From Phragmites australis (taxonomy: Eukaryota > Streptophyta > Magnoliopsida > Poales > Poaceae): DNA of 64,000 nt. Below the pieces are notes generated by a model that saw nothing but the letters and a program-made list of their open reading frames with translations, was not told where the DNA came from and searched no databases. Position 1 is the stretch's first letter. Every line of letters begins with the position of its first letter. Shown here piece after piece: positions 34,783 through 46,505 of this stretch. A program made the translations under genes and the position numbers. The stretch spans positions 28,606,334 to 28,670,333 of the forward strand of contig NC_084933.1 of the NCBI RefSeq assembly GCF_958298935.1, written 5' to 3'.

Positions 34783-36358
34783 ATGTCGGCGGGTGGCAGG
34801 AAGACGGCGTGCGTGACCGGAGGGAACGGGTACATCGCCTCCGCGCTTATCAAGATGCTGCTGGAGAAGGGGTACGCCGTGAAGACGACGGTCAGGAACC
34901 CCGGTCCGATGCTTTGATCCTTCTTTTCAGTTCTGTATTTTGACGATGACTGGTTTAAGCTCTGAAAGTGCTAGGCGTTTTTGTGATTCCGAATTCCAGG
35001 TGACATGGAGAAGAACTCCCACCTCAAGGAGTTGCAGGCACTTGGCCCCCTGGAGGTCCTCCGCGCCGACCTGGACGAAGAAGGCAGCTTCGACGATGCC
35101 GTTGCCGACTGCGATTACGCCTTCCTCGTCGCCGCTCCTGTGAACCTGCATTCAAAGAATCCTGAGGTGCGCAAACGTCACCACGAATCTTCGTTGGTTT
35201 TAACATCACTTTTGAGTAACCATTTCTTGTTGGTCCAGTAGTTGGGATGTATTGTTCAAGTTGTCAGTTGTAACTCGCTCTCTGAGCCTTGTTATTCTTG
35301 TGAAGGTGCATTTTTTTACCATTTGCTCATCAGTTTGGTGATGGCAGAAAGAGCTGATCGAGCCTGCCATCCGAGGAACTCTGAACGTCATGAGGTCGTG
35401 CGCGAAAGCGGGGACGGTGAAGCGCGTGATCCTGACCTCGTCGGCGGCCGCAGTCTCCAGCAGGCCGCTGCAAGGCGACGGCCACGTCCTGGACGAGTCC
35501 TCCTGGTCCGACGTCGAGTACCTCACGGCCAGGAAATCTGGCCCCTGGGTACGCACACATTTGTTCAGCCCCGTCCCCTTGTTATCTTGGAACACAATGT
35601 TGAGTCCAGTCCTGCACGACACATCAGTTTCCTGACGATGAGTAGGGCGCTGTGCCTGCGTTTCGTCCCAGGGGTACCCGGTCTCCAAGGTGCTTTTAGA
35701 GAGGGAGGCGTGCAGGTTCGCGCAGGAGCACGGCATCAGCCTGGTCACCGTGTGCCCCGTCGTCACCGTGGGCGCGGCGCCGGCCTCAAATATCCACACG
35801 AGCGTGCCCGTCAGCCTCTCATTGTTATCCGGTGAGAACTTGTCCTGATCTTTCCTCATCACACGACCGCGGTGGATGATGCATGTGTGGTGGTTAATTT
35901 CGCGTGGTTTCAGGCGACGAGACACAGTTCGGCGTGCTGGAAGGCATCGAGATGGCCACCGGGTGCGTGCCGCTGGTTCACGTCGACGACCTCTGCCGCG
36001 CCGAGCTGTTCGTCGCCGAGACTGACACGGCCGCGGGAAGGTACATCTGCGGCAGCCACAACACGACCATCGTCGAGCTCGCACGTTTCCTGGCTGACAA
36101 GTACCCGCAGTACAGCGTGAAAACAAACCTGCTGTAAGAGCCGGCTCCAGAGTTCTGAATTCTGACACTTACTGTGCACCGATGATCGATGGTTTGCTTG
36201 CACTTTGCAGCTCCGGCGAGCTGCTTGAGAAGCCGAGAGTGCGCCTATCGTCCGCGAAGCTGGTCAGGGAAGGGTTCGAGTTCAAGCACAACACCCTCGA
36301 TGAGATATATAACGACATCATGGAGTACGGCAAGGCCCTGGGGATTCTGCCCAGCTGA
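34783..36358 (+). CDS. Anthocyanidin reductase/DFR-like NADPH reductase, copy B1
   Basis: Exons 34783-34903, 35000-35166, 35348-35548, 35672-35831, 35914-36133, 36211-36358 join in frame to 338 aa, with the same six-exon structure and phases (1,0,0,1,2) as A1. NADPH fold: [15 protein letters not shown]. Catalytic Ser is in [11 protein letters not shown] and Tyr-x3-Lys is GYPVSK. Exon 5 has [16 protein letters not shown] and the protein ends ALGILPS. Compared with A1, exon 3 has [15 protein letters not shown] (the commoner family form) and is one codon shorter, and the exon 1/2 junction encodes Gly instead of Asp (NPGD). All key residues are intact, so an active enzyme is expected; the substrate within the flavonoid pathway is not deducible. 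It has its own TATA box and MYB/G-box pair. Confidence 0.9.
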
Positions 36359-38488
36359 TATGCTGAATTGCTGATCGCCTCATTCTCTGCCGTCGATCGG
36401 CGATCAGGAGTCATAACACCACACCATGTGGTTGTAAAATAAGCTTATGCTGCTAATAAGCCGAACCGTAGAGTTCAATCAGTTTGTATAAAGAAATAAT
36501 TGCATATTTGTCACTTTCCCTTTATAAAACGGAGTTTTCTACTTATGTCGCGTCAAAAGGCAAAATAATTGCGGGTGGTTTGAGTGCTTTCGGAATAACT
36601 TGTGTGTCTGATAGTAGACTCAAATCACTCAAAAGTAGTTCAAACTAATCAAATATCCCGTGACATTTTGCAGCCAGATATGAAGTATAATTGCATCGTT
36701 TATAACATTCCATTGCATATAAAAAGGGAAGAAGTCCATTATTGACCATCAAACTATTGCAAAAGTCATATTTTCACCCTACAACTTCAAAACCACACAA
36801 CATTGGTCCTCGAACTATTAATACCGTGCAAATTACCCTCTCGCAAGAAAACCAAATGAGGAGTGATAAAATTGTTCTCGCTAATTTAAACCTTTTGTGT
36901 TTCTAGGACCCTAAGAACATATGCATGTATTTAAATTAAGAAAGTAATTAATATCTTTTGCGACCATAAATATCATCACAAAACACTGATTAATAGTTGT
37001 ATTTAACTTGGTCACTGATGACATGCTCATTTGCGAGGAAAGAATGTTAGTCTCTACTATATAAAGCACGAGTTGATTCATATCATTTCTTTCCCTACTC
37101 TCCTCACATCTAATAAAACTCTTAAAATTCGAATAATTTACTTATTTTTTTCATCCATACTAATGCCCTAGGCTCACTGCCTTGTTGCCGGCTAGGGATA
37201 TAGAACCCGTTTACTAATATAAATAAATAAAGAAATTATGAGGAAAATTAGCGGATAATCTCCTTCTTTTTCGTATTTATCTGAAATTAAACTACGGTAT
37301 CTTTTCCGACATATTTGTTCAACAGGGTATGCTTGATGTTATTGTGTCCAATACTTATATTTTCGTTGCAACATATAAACAATTAGCTAGTCACCGTGTT
37401 ATGTATGAGTTGTTACTCGAGTATAAGTGACTACTAGCAGCGAATGGGACTGTCGTTACAATCAGTATTTTGTGACGGAAAATTGCCTTTTGTGTGATGA
37501 TTTCTTTTGTAATGATTTTTTTGCCACAAAAATCTTTCTCTTTTGTAGCGTGGCTTACCTTCCTCGCCAATTGCTCACTGTTGAGCTCGTGGAGCGGACA
37601 CGATGAACGTACTGATCAGGCACCCATTGGCCGTTGCTACATCGATTCTGTCGAAAGGGCGTTGCCACATCGTTTTCCAAGGGCAATTCTGCATCTTTGA
37701 ACCCTTAACCCCTGCGTCCTTTTCCTGCAATAATTTCTGTCAGATATTTTTTCGCTCGATCCTTTTGTGAACGGGACGGAATCAGTCATTTTCATAGACT
37801 TACAACAAGTTCAGGTCGGATTTGCTTACAGGATATGCCAACAAAAATATAATATGGCCATACGAGATTAGCCCAATCAAGTGGCTCGATTATTCATGAG
37901 AACGAAAATACTTGCCAACCCGCATGGCGACTGGTATCTGTCACTGGCGGTATATATTTTTTTAAAATAATCAAACTTTATTAACTCTTATATTACATTA
38001 AGCTATCCAACCATATTATATACATATCATGTCATCTTCAAATTGTGAAATTTCCTAAGGACTGCTAGTGATAGCGAAAGTGACTCATCGGTGGGCGCAG
38101 CCCTAACAGTCATTCGCCTTGTTGAGACCAACCAACCGATCAAATAAGGGGATGTAATAGCGATTTTGTAAGGGAGGAGTACTTCCGAAAGCTATCCACT
38201 CATTTTCTTCTTCATCACTGCCTTCTTCCCTTCGGACCCACCCATCCAATTGCTACTTGCTTTAAGCTCACTGGTCCGGTTGAAACAACCCCTCCCCCTC
38301 CCCCCTCTACTTCCTTTAAGCTCACTGGTCCGGTTGAAACAATCCCTCCCCCTCTTCAGGAAAGAAATCTAGCCCACTCTAACCCTAATTCTCACCAAAC
38401 TTCTTATGGTATGCTTTTAAACTTATTTTATCTTTCGGTGGTATAGGTCATTTATACTAAAAAGAATAAAATCCATGACTCCTAATGA
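36359..38488. other. Spacer downstream of B1
   Basis: No gene is seen. 36875-37045 is an old diverged repeat of 39640-39810 (shared TTTAAATTAAGAAAG and CTTTTGCGACCA). 37660-37705 (ACATCGTTTTCC...TTCTGCATCTTT) resembles the A2 promoter at about 46230-46270. CCAACCAACCGATC recurs at 38128-38141. CTTTAAGCTCACTGGTCCGG occurs twice, at about 38261 and 38314. Confidence 0.6.
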
Positions 38489-39475
38489 CTTTTTTTTTTG
38501 ACAAATTGGCAGGAGCGCTGCCTTTCAATTAGAAGAAAGAAAGTTTACATGGTTGCAGCCCTGAACAGGGTTGAGGATTTGCAAAACATCAGTTGTATGT
38601 TTTTATTACAAGACAGAAAACAGGACAACAGAAGAACACCATAACCATACAAAAAATTTGCTAACCATTTGGTTGGTCTATTTGTAGCTCTCGGTTTGAT
38701 AGGCCATTCTACGTGCCCTAATATCCTCTTGCACTCTATAAGCAACATGTTAGTCCTGCAATTCATTCTCTAAAAAATTTGCATGTTCATTTCTTTCCAT
38801 ATATTCCACCACATACATATACTATGCCTCCTGCTACCTCCCTCCTCTCTGATTTGGGAGCATTTTGAAGGCGTGTTTGCCACCATTTCGCCATGGTACC
38901 CTGTAGCATGGTGGCTGGTTGATTGCTCCAATTGTTCCATAGTTCGGTTTTTCTCCAAACCTCTTGCGTGAACTCATAATCTTTAAGCAAGTGTTCAGAT
39001 GTCTCTAGTTCACGTTTACACAAAGGGCATATGGGGTTATGAGGTCATCCTCGAATCACCAAATTTTATACTGTTAAGACCTTGCCATGTAGTAGGATCC
39101 AAGCAAAAATTATTGCTTTTGGCTTGGCCTTAGCTTTCCATAAATTTTTTTGCATTGAATTTCGTTATGCCACCTGTGAACTGCACCCTGTATGCTGATT
39201 TTGCTATGTATTCACCATAAGTAGTCTATCTCCACACAATTGAATCTTCCTGATTTATATGAATAGTTACGGTTTGGATCTTATTCCTGAGGACAACAAA
39301 TTCCCTGAGTTGTTGTGCACTTTGTAGTGATCTTACCGATCTTATCCAATTGTCGTTCTGCACCTCTTTATTGACTGTTCTATTTTTGAACCTTGCAATT
39401 GTCTCGTGACCATTTTTAATTTCTATAGAGAATATGGGATTTGATCTTTCCATTAAGAGAATTTTTATGCTCATT
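38489..39475 (-). mobile_element. LINE 3' fragment
   Basis: On the minus strand the pieces read, in order, LREFVVLRNKIQTV (39226-39474), the zinc-binding end MCKRELETSEHLLKDYEFTQ and EVWRKTELWNNW (38787-39023), then WEMNMQIF and a tail to 38545. This is the RNase H-side/zf-RVT C-terminus of a plant non-LTR retrotransposon, broken by frameshifts. It ends in a ten-base T run on the plus strand (38489-38498), which is the poly(A) tail. The 5' part is missing, as usual for LINE insertions. Confidence 0.75.
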
Positions 39476-40862
39476 GGGAGGTACCATCAAATTATACCTT
39501 TGGAGATACCGAAATTTGCTACCTCCCAAGTACGGTAAAAAAAGCTCTTCATTTAAAATTACAAAATTATATCCCGCTGGCCAAACCAACCCATACCGGG
39601 ACGAGGTTCACAAATCAAACACTATAAGCATTATGATTGATAAAATCATTCTCACTAAATTATACATTTTTGTGGTTTCAGAACCCACAGAAGGTACGCA
39701 CGTCTTTAAATTAAGAAAGAATACCTTTTGCGACCACTAGTATTATAAAAAATACTCATTAGTAGTTAATTGTCATTAATGACCATGCTTTATTTGTGAG
39801 GAAAGAAAAATCAAACACTATGCTATATGTGAGCCGTGACTTGCAAAGTATTAGACTATTAGTGACTTCTTCATAGATCTGGTTGACTATTCTGGGAGCA
39901 TGTTCCGGGAGCTAGCATGTCCATAGCAGGAGGGTGATGTGAAGCCAGCCCCATGATGTAGCCATTCGTCCGACACCAACCAACCGATGCAAGGCCACGT
40001 ACGGCTTATCTCCATCTCTCTCACCCTCACATGATATTTATCTATTTTTTTATTCTACTCATTTATCATATAATTTTTTTATTTACTTCTCTAGTATAAA
40101 TCTCAACACAACCGAATGATCTCACACCTAATCTACTATATCTTGTCCACTAATCTGTATATAATGTAGGTTTTAGACAGTCACAAACTCACAATTAGTC
40201 AATCACTGTACAACTCTGGTCATGCATATGTGTGAGTGTGTTGGGATTGTGTGTGCGCATATGTTGTGATTTAATTGAAAGACGTTAAAAGAAAGAAAGA
40301 CTTTGGATAGTCACAAATTCGTAATTAGTCCATCACCATAGGAGTCTCGTGGTTCTAATTCTTTTTCTCTTTCTTTTAACGTCTCTCAATTAGTATAGCT
40401 GTAGTATCTGAACATATACGCATACACAACCCTAACACACCCACACACACTCAAACACATGCACACACTTGGACCTACACACTACATATAGTTTAGTCAA
40501 TCACGTCTATAGTGCGATCGACATAATTATCCAAAGCTCTGCAAGCAACGAGCAAGTTACATTCTTATTGTGGCTTTACGTGTGAGAGACAATGGTTTTA
40601 TTTTGGAAGCATGCCCCCATGAGACACTAGGGTTGAACCTAAGGCTATAACGCTCTTGGGTAGGAAGCGAACAAATGTTCTTACCACTGACTATCAACTT
40701 GTTCTCACGGTTCCACTTCTTGTGAGCGAGCGAGTGAATCCACCTTATTCCCCTTGGAGGAGAGGTGGTGACCGGTGAGGGCAGAACTATTCCACGCGTG
40801 CGTGTGAGAAGAGGAACAAGCAACTTTCCAAAATGAAAAAAAAATCCCCATAACTTTCCTTT
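39476..40862. other. Spacer between LINE and C1, with foldback
   Basis: No gene is seen. CCAACCAACCGATG occurs at 39976-39989. 40220-40470 folds back on itself: AATTGAAAGACGTTAAAAGA (about 40272) pairs with TCTTTTAACGTCTCTCAATT (about 40373), and the GT-rich stretch at 40229-40262 pairs with the CA-rich stretch at 40425-40455. A direct repeat (AGTCACAAA...AATTAGTC.ATCAC, 40178 and 40309) overlaps it. Confidence 0.55.
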
Positions 40863-41086
40863 TTTGGAAAGTTTTCCAAACAAATTTTGAGAGAAAAGTT
40901 ACTGAGAAAAAGTTTTAAGAAAAAATTATCAAGAAAAAATTTTAGAGGAAAAATTGCCTTAAATGTTTTGAGAAAAAAGTTACCGAGAAAAATTTGACTC
41001 AAAATTTTTGAGAAAAAGTTTCCACGAGAAAAAGTTATCGAGAAAAATTTAACTTAAAATTTTTCAAAAAAAAGTTAATGAGAAAA
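40863..41086 (+). repeat. Degenerate GAGAAAAAGTT tandem array
   Basis: About a dozen imperfect copies of a GAGAAAAAGTTA/AAATTTT unit occur, joined directly to the middle of pseudogene C1's exon 1 (GAGAAAAG then ACGGCGTGCG). The array takes the place of the promoter and start codon. Confidence 0.75.
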
Positions 41087-43154
41087 GACGGCGTGCGTGA
41101 CCGGAGGGAACGGGTACATCGCCTCCGCGCTCATCAAGATGCTGCTAGAGAAGGGGTACGCAGTGAAGACCGACGGTCAGGAACCCGGATTTGATTCTTC
41201 ATCCCTCTTTTCAGCTCAATGATTTTTTTCTTTGTTTTTTTGGTTGATTTTTTCTCTGAGCAAGGAAAATCTTTGGCGTTGTAAAACGGACAGTAGCATA
41301 AGAATCTGAAGGCTTTTATTTCACACTTACTAATTTTTTAGATATATAAAATTTAGGATGTGCGATAAGATGACTATGTAAACATGTATGAACAAGTAAC
41401 GGCTGTTGTGGTTAGGGTTTCAGTGTTGGTGGTGGCAGCTTTTCGATGAGGATTTGTCTGATGCCGAGTGGTGGAGGACAACCCAAAGGACGGTGCTAGG
41501 GCGCGGGCGAGCGTAGATTGACCGGTGGAGCTAGATTTGCGCTGCGGCGGGCGATACAGGCGAATCTGGCAGCAGGAGCACTGCTGGAGATGGGTGGGTG
41601 AGGGAGGGAGGCGATGGCGAGTACGTGGAGGGCGAGAGGCTGACGCGGTGAAAGAAGGTGCAGTAGAGAGTGGGAGGTTGGAGCAGAGAGTGGCGCCGTT
41701 GGATGCCGATAGGATGACTGAGAACGTCGCTAAAAAAAAGGAAAAACTGGAGTATAAAAATATAGCAAGTTCAGAGAGAGTAAAGATGAGAACCTGACTG
41801 CTATGCTCTGCTACATCGAAATGAAACGAACGAATTCTAAAGACCTAAACTACCAACCGATCGAGCTGAATTGTCGCAAGTCGTTATGATCCCCAGACGA
41901 GCCATGCTAATCAAGAAATTGAGGGTGATTGGTTTTGGCTCTGAAAAAATGCTTGGTCGTTTTGATTCTGCAACCCCAGATGACACGGCGAAGGACTCCC
42001 ACCTCAAGGAGTTGCAGGTCCTCGGTCCCCTCGAGGTCCTCCGCGCCGACTTGGACGAAGAAGGTAGCTTTGACGAAGCCGACGCTGGCTCGTCGCCGCT
42101 CCGGTGAACCTCATGTCAGAGAATCCCGAGGTGCGCGGTCATCACTGTTCTTATGTACATTTGTCTGCTCTACGGCCAGTTGACGTTATATATTCACCGA
42201 GCGTTGAGTTGCTCAAATCAACCCGGTGATGCATTGTAGCAGCAACTGATCGAGCCAGCTGTCCGAGGAACCCTCAACGTGATGAAGGCGTGCGCGAAAG
42301 CGAGGACGGTGAAGCGCGTGATCCTGACCTCGTCGGCGGCCTCAGTCTCCAGAAGGCAGCCGCAAGGCGACGGCCATGTACTGGACGAGGACTCCTAGTC
42401 CGTCGTCGAGTACCTCATAGCCAACAAGACACCGATCTGGGTACGATACAGGATACACGCATATCCATGTTCATCACTTTAGCTCTCTGCTGCTGATGCT
42501 TTGCATAGTAGGGGTCCTGGAGAAGGAAGCGTGCAGGTTCGCGCAGGAGAACGGCATCAGCCTCGTCACCGTCTGCCCCGTTGTCACCGGGGGTGCGGCG
42601 CCGGCCCCGAACGCTTGCACCAGCGTACCGAAGTGCCTCTCCCTTCTATCTGGTGAGATCCAAAGCAGCAAAGAACTTGTCAGTTTCCCGCGCGTGTCGC
42701 ACACGACTCCTCAGTTTTGCGTGGTTTCAGGCGACGAGGCGGAATTCGGCGTGCTGAGAGGCATGGAGATGGCGTCCGGCACGGTGTCGTTGGTTCATGT
42801 CGACGACGTCTGCCGAGCTGAGCTGTTCGTCGCCGAGGACGAGGCAGACTCAGGGGGGAGGTACATCTGCTGCAACCTCAACACGACCACCGTCGAGCTC
42901 GCACGTTTCCTGGCAGACAAGAATCGGCTTTTGAGCTCTGAATTCTGACACTTGATTTGCACTGCCGAGTGGTGAGTGATCGTGTGCTCGCATTTTGCAG
43001 CTCCGGCGAGCTGCTTGAGAAGCCGAGAGTGTGGCTGTCGTCCGCAAAGCTGATCGGGGAAGGGTTCGAGTTCAAGTACAAGACCCTGGACGAGATAATT
43101 TCTTTCCGTAATTCTCGGATTGTTGGCGCAAGCGCTCAACAAGTAGTTCACTAG
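41087..43154 (+). pseudogene. Anthocyanidin reductase-like pseudogene, C1
   Basis: All six exons are recognisable but broken. Exon 1 (about 41087-41190) lacks the start codon and has an extra C in AAGACCGACGG. Exon 2 (41980-42130) lost 16 nt around the GCDYAFLV codons. Exon 3 (about 42241-42439) has TAG where relatives have Trp (GAGGACTCCTAGTCC) and a second TAG in CTCATAGCC. Exon 4 (about 42512-42653) lacks the stretch with the catalytic Tyr-x3-Lys. Exon 5 (42730-42920) lost the KYPQY...NLL end. Exon 6 starts at 43001 and diverges after KTLDEI. Introns 1 and 2 are replaced by unrelated DNA (41190-41979). It cannot make a reductase. Confidence 0.92.
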
Positions 43155-44780
43155 TCAAACTGCCCGCACTATTGTGCAACTAGATTTGGATATACAATTT
43201 TATTTGTCGTAAAAATCCATTGGCTATAATAGAAAAGGCTGTAAACTAGGGGTGCTTGGTAATTTTCTAAATGGAGCAGCCTTTTGGTGGAGTAATTTCG
43301 AAAATGAAAACTAGTGTGTGTTCTTTTAAAAAATGGGTATTTTTTGGTGATACTGGCCTATTTTTCTAAAAAAATAAAAGAAAGGCATCCCTCGTTACCA
43401 TAAAGAACGAGGGGTAGGAACAATATCCTGTGAATCTGTGATACCACAAATTAACGTGGGCACTTTGATTTGTGAGAGAGTGGAGTGGTTGTGTAACCGA
43501 GCAAAATTGTTATAGTTTGTGGATGGGTGGTTCAGATTTCATTGGTTCCTAGTTACACGTGCATGTGGTAGTAAATCTCAAGATTTTTATATTTTCTAAC
43601 ATAAATAATTAAATAAATATACTTCGAATGAAAAAATTCGTAGAATTAGACATCTACTGCCTTCTCATATCATGGTAAAGTGCATAACTCCCTCTTAGAG
43701 GCCGGTAAAAGCTCTTACCACCTACAGTTAGACTCGGATGAGCAATGCCCACCTTCTTTTTCTATTTTTTCTTCTTTTCTCTTTTTCTATTTGGACGGTG
43801 TAGTTGTTGTGCTCCAAAATTCACTAAACTTTTTTTTAATCTATAATTCACAATGAATCTATTTAAAAAGATTCACTCAATACTCATGTAGGTTTCAAAA
43901 TAAAAAAAAAACTACAAAGAGGGCTATTTTTAGAACTTTTAGCAATTTTAAAGGCCTAAAAAATCCAAAAAATCTAGAAAAATTCACTAATATTCTCTCA
44001 TATGTCTTAATAATATCTAAAATTATTTTTTTCACCAAGTAAGTTCTTTTACAATACTCCATTTATATGTATTTTTATCATTTAATGTGATATTATCTTT
44101 TTTACTTCAATTTGAATTCAAACAAATTCAAACATTCACAAATTAAAACTGAATTCGTGAAATAGAATCACATGAAATGATAAAAAATAGAATCTTTGTT
44201 AAATTTCCGTGCTCCTCGCATGCTTCGGCACCGGGCATATGGAAATTATACGTGCGTCTCGCGTACAGACCACAACGAACACCACATGCCAGAAGGTCAG
44301 GTCAGGTCAGGTCACGCAGAGCATGCGCTGATCGATGCGCGTGTTGCACGTTGTGGTCCGGCTTCCACCTTCAATCCAATCACCTTTTTGTCCCCCAATA
44401 CCGCAATGTCACTGCCTTCGACATGTGAGATCCAGAAATTTCAATCCTATCCCAATCGGATTCAGGTTAGTGCTCGTGCCAATATTTTTTGTCGGGCCTC
44501 GCGACAAGAAAAAGGTAAGATATTTTTGTTGGGTATGGCGTACGTCTGGCTGAAAACTCTCGAGCCAGTGAAAAGTGAAGCGAGGCCAGCTCATGAACTC
44601 CCAGCCATTCCTATCCAAATAATGCCCACGTGGCTGTCGACAAATTCTATTGGTACACACCAAGTTATCATTTCACGTCTCTTTTTTCAAAGAAACCTTT
44701 GTGAGAATTACCTATTGTATTAATAAAAAAAGATCCAATGGGCCAACAAAATGTTTTTACATGTAATCGAGACTAAAAAA
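43155..44780. other. Spacer downstream of C1
   Basis: No gene is seen. CCCTCGTT/AACGAGGG (43388-43412) is an 8-bp-arm hairpin. 43580-43740 resembles the hairpin repeat at 32331-32518. AGGTC is repeated four times in tandem at 44295-44315. Confidence 0.5.
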
Positions 44781-45480
44781 GAACCCAGGGATAAGACGAC
44801 CCCCGAGTACTGCCAGAAGGTCTACTCTCGAGATATAAGACCCTGAATGGCGCACTCATGCAATAGCCAAGAAGGAGGCTTCCTCCTTAATAGAACAGAA
44901 TATTTGAGCCGACGACTGCTCTCGGTGATCAAAGATGTAGCGATTTCATTCAGATCTCCTAGTAAACCAATAAGAGGATAGACCTTAAACCTTTTCGTGG
45001 AACGAAGCGCGCGGTTGCCATAGCTGATCACCAATCATGCATCGAATCTGATGGCAACTAGCTAGAGGGGTCGATCGCCAGTTAGGGAAGCCATATTGCA
45101 ACAAGTCCCCAAATACGCCTAGTGAAACGACAGTCGACCAAGAGATGGTGTGAGGTTTCTTGATCTTGTCAGTATAAGGTGCAGATGGAGTTGGAAGGAC
45201 ACCTCCTCTTTGCTAGGTGATCCACAGTCCATGGTCTGTTCTGGATAGTGAACCAAGCGAAAACTTGCACTTTGGCGGCGCCCATACTTTCCAAAATATG
45301 GTGATGTAGTCTGTGTCGATGCATCCCAGAAATGCATCTTGTAGGTCGAAGAAGTGGAGTATTCCATGTTAGCGTTCATCCTCCATACGATAGCATCCGC
45401 TATGTTAGCCCGTAAGGTGACCTCACGAGAGGCTAGCCACAAACAAATTGCTTGGCTAACACGAAGACGTGATGTGATTT
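44781..45480 (-). mobile_element. LINE 3' fragment (zf-RVT region)
   Basis: Minus-strand pieces: NIADAIVWRMNANMEYSTSS followed by TYKMHFWD (45119-45442) is the DxIxWR...GxYtxxSaYk start of the plant LINE zf-RVT region. The end, with IKEEASFLAIAGC-type sequence in shifted frames (44822-45034), is the usual C-terminal helix. It is frameshifted and truncated. The piece right of 44837 is not seen in unit 2 because the window ends. Confidence 0.65.
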
Positions 45481-45693
45481 GAGAGATGTTGATATATGCG
45501 ATCTAAGAGTTGTTGTGTGAGATCTCTCCTAAACTTTTTCGTCTATCCCTACTCGCATTGAAAAGGAGTGGAGCAAAATCCATTAACCGCAGACTGTTGG
45601 CCCAAGCTGATGCCAGAAAGAGATAGATTTCTCGTTGCCGATGACGATCTTGGTGGAAGCTGCGAAGAGAAATATGTCAGTTCTATCGCAAGG

Positions 45694-45946
45694 TATGTAT
45701 TGTCTCTTTTAGTCTTCGTAAAAAGTAACTCTGTCTGTACATGGGAGGCTGGAATGTTACAGATAAGTATAAATGCAGAATGTTAAAATTATGTATTCGA
45801 AGTATTACAAGATGTAATCAACTATGTATTGTCTCTTTTAATATTCGTAAAAAGTAACTCTGTATGTACATGGGAGCTGGAGTGTTACAGATAAGTATAA
45901 ATGCAGAATGTTAAAATTATGTATTTGAAGTATTACAAGATGTAAT
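45694..45946 (+). repeat. Tandem repeat of about 139 bp (1.8 copies)
   Basis: TATGTATTGTCTCTTTTA...GATGTAAT starts at 45694 and again at 45833, with a handful of differences. No coding role is seen; 45481-45693 has no gene. Confidence 0.9.
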
Positions 45947-46388
45947 ACAGAGTTAAACAATTACCGACGCCGAGATGGATAGAAGCTAGATGTGCATGCA
46001 TGTGTGGACACATAGTAACCAACCTGATATTCGTCTTGTTATACGAGCAATACAAGTACCAAATAAACTTTGGTACTGATCGTGCGGCCAAATTTTTCCA
46101 TGTTTAGCCCATCGAGGCCACCGAGCTCTTTCGGCCGGCAGACCCGATCCCATACAATCTTGCGCTTGAACCACTAGCCTCATCTGTGCCTGCCCATAAC
46201 CAAGCTCGGATCAACCATTTGTCGGATGTGGGAACATCGTTTTCCACAGATTATTCTGCATCTTTCAAACCTATTAACAAACCTGCAACCTTTTCACGAA
46301 ATAGCGTTGTTCTCGTACCTGCAAGCCAGTACGCTGTTGTTGACTGTTCAACTTGTGATTTACCTGCAAACCAGCCATCTTGTCTGTG

Positions 46389-46395
46389 TATATAA
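46389..46395 (+). promoter_or_regulatory. TATA box of A2
   Basis: TATATAA lies 111 bp upstream of the ATG at 46506. The promoter (about 45960-46505) has no counterpart upstream of A1; part of it (46230-46270) resembles 37660-37705. Confidence 0.65.
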
Positions 46396-46505
46396 CGCAC
46401 GTTCCCCAGTTAGTGTGGCAACCAGCTGAGTAGCCACACTTCCACGCTCAGTGTTGGAATCCTCTCCATCGAGTGAGCCAGTCCTCGTTCCTTCTCTTTG
46501 TCAAG

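Noticed and set aside
35206..36168. 320-aa open frame on the minus strand (also 54369-55331)
   Set aside because: It is antisense to exons 3-5 of the reductase genes; GC-rich third positions keep the opposite strand open and no protein family is visible.
38489..39475. LINE pieces considered as host genes (short minus-strand frames)
   Set aside because: Order and motifs (CKRELETSEHLL, EVWRKTELW) are those of a LINE C-terminus, with frameshifts and a poly(A) tail.
44285..44320. AGGTC tandem copies, considered as a nuclear-receptor-like or CRISPR-like repeat
   Set aside because: Only four 5-bp units in a plant genome; too short to mean anything by itself.
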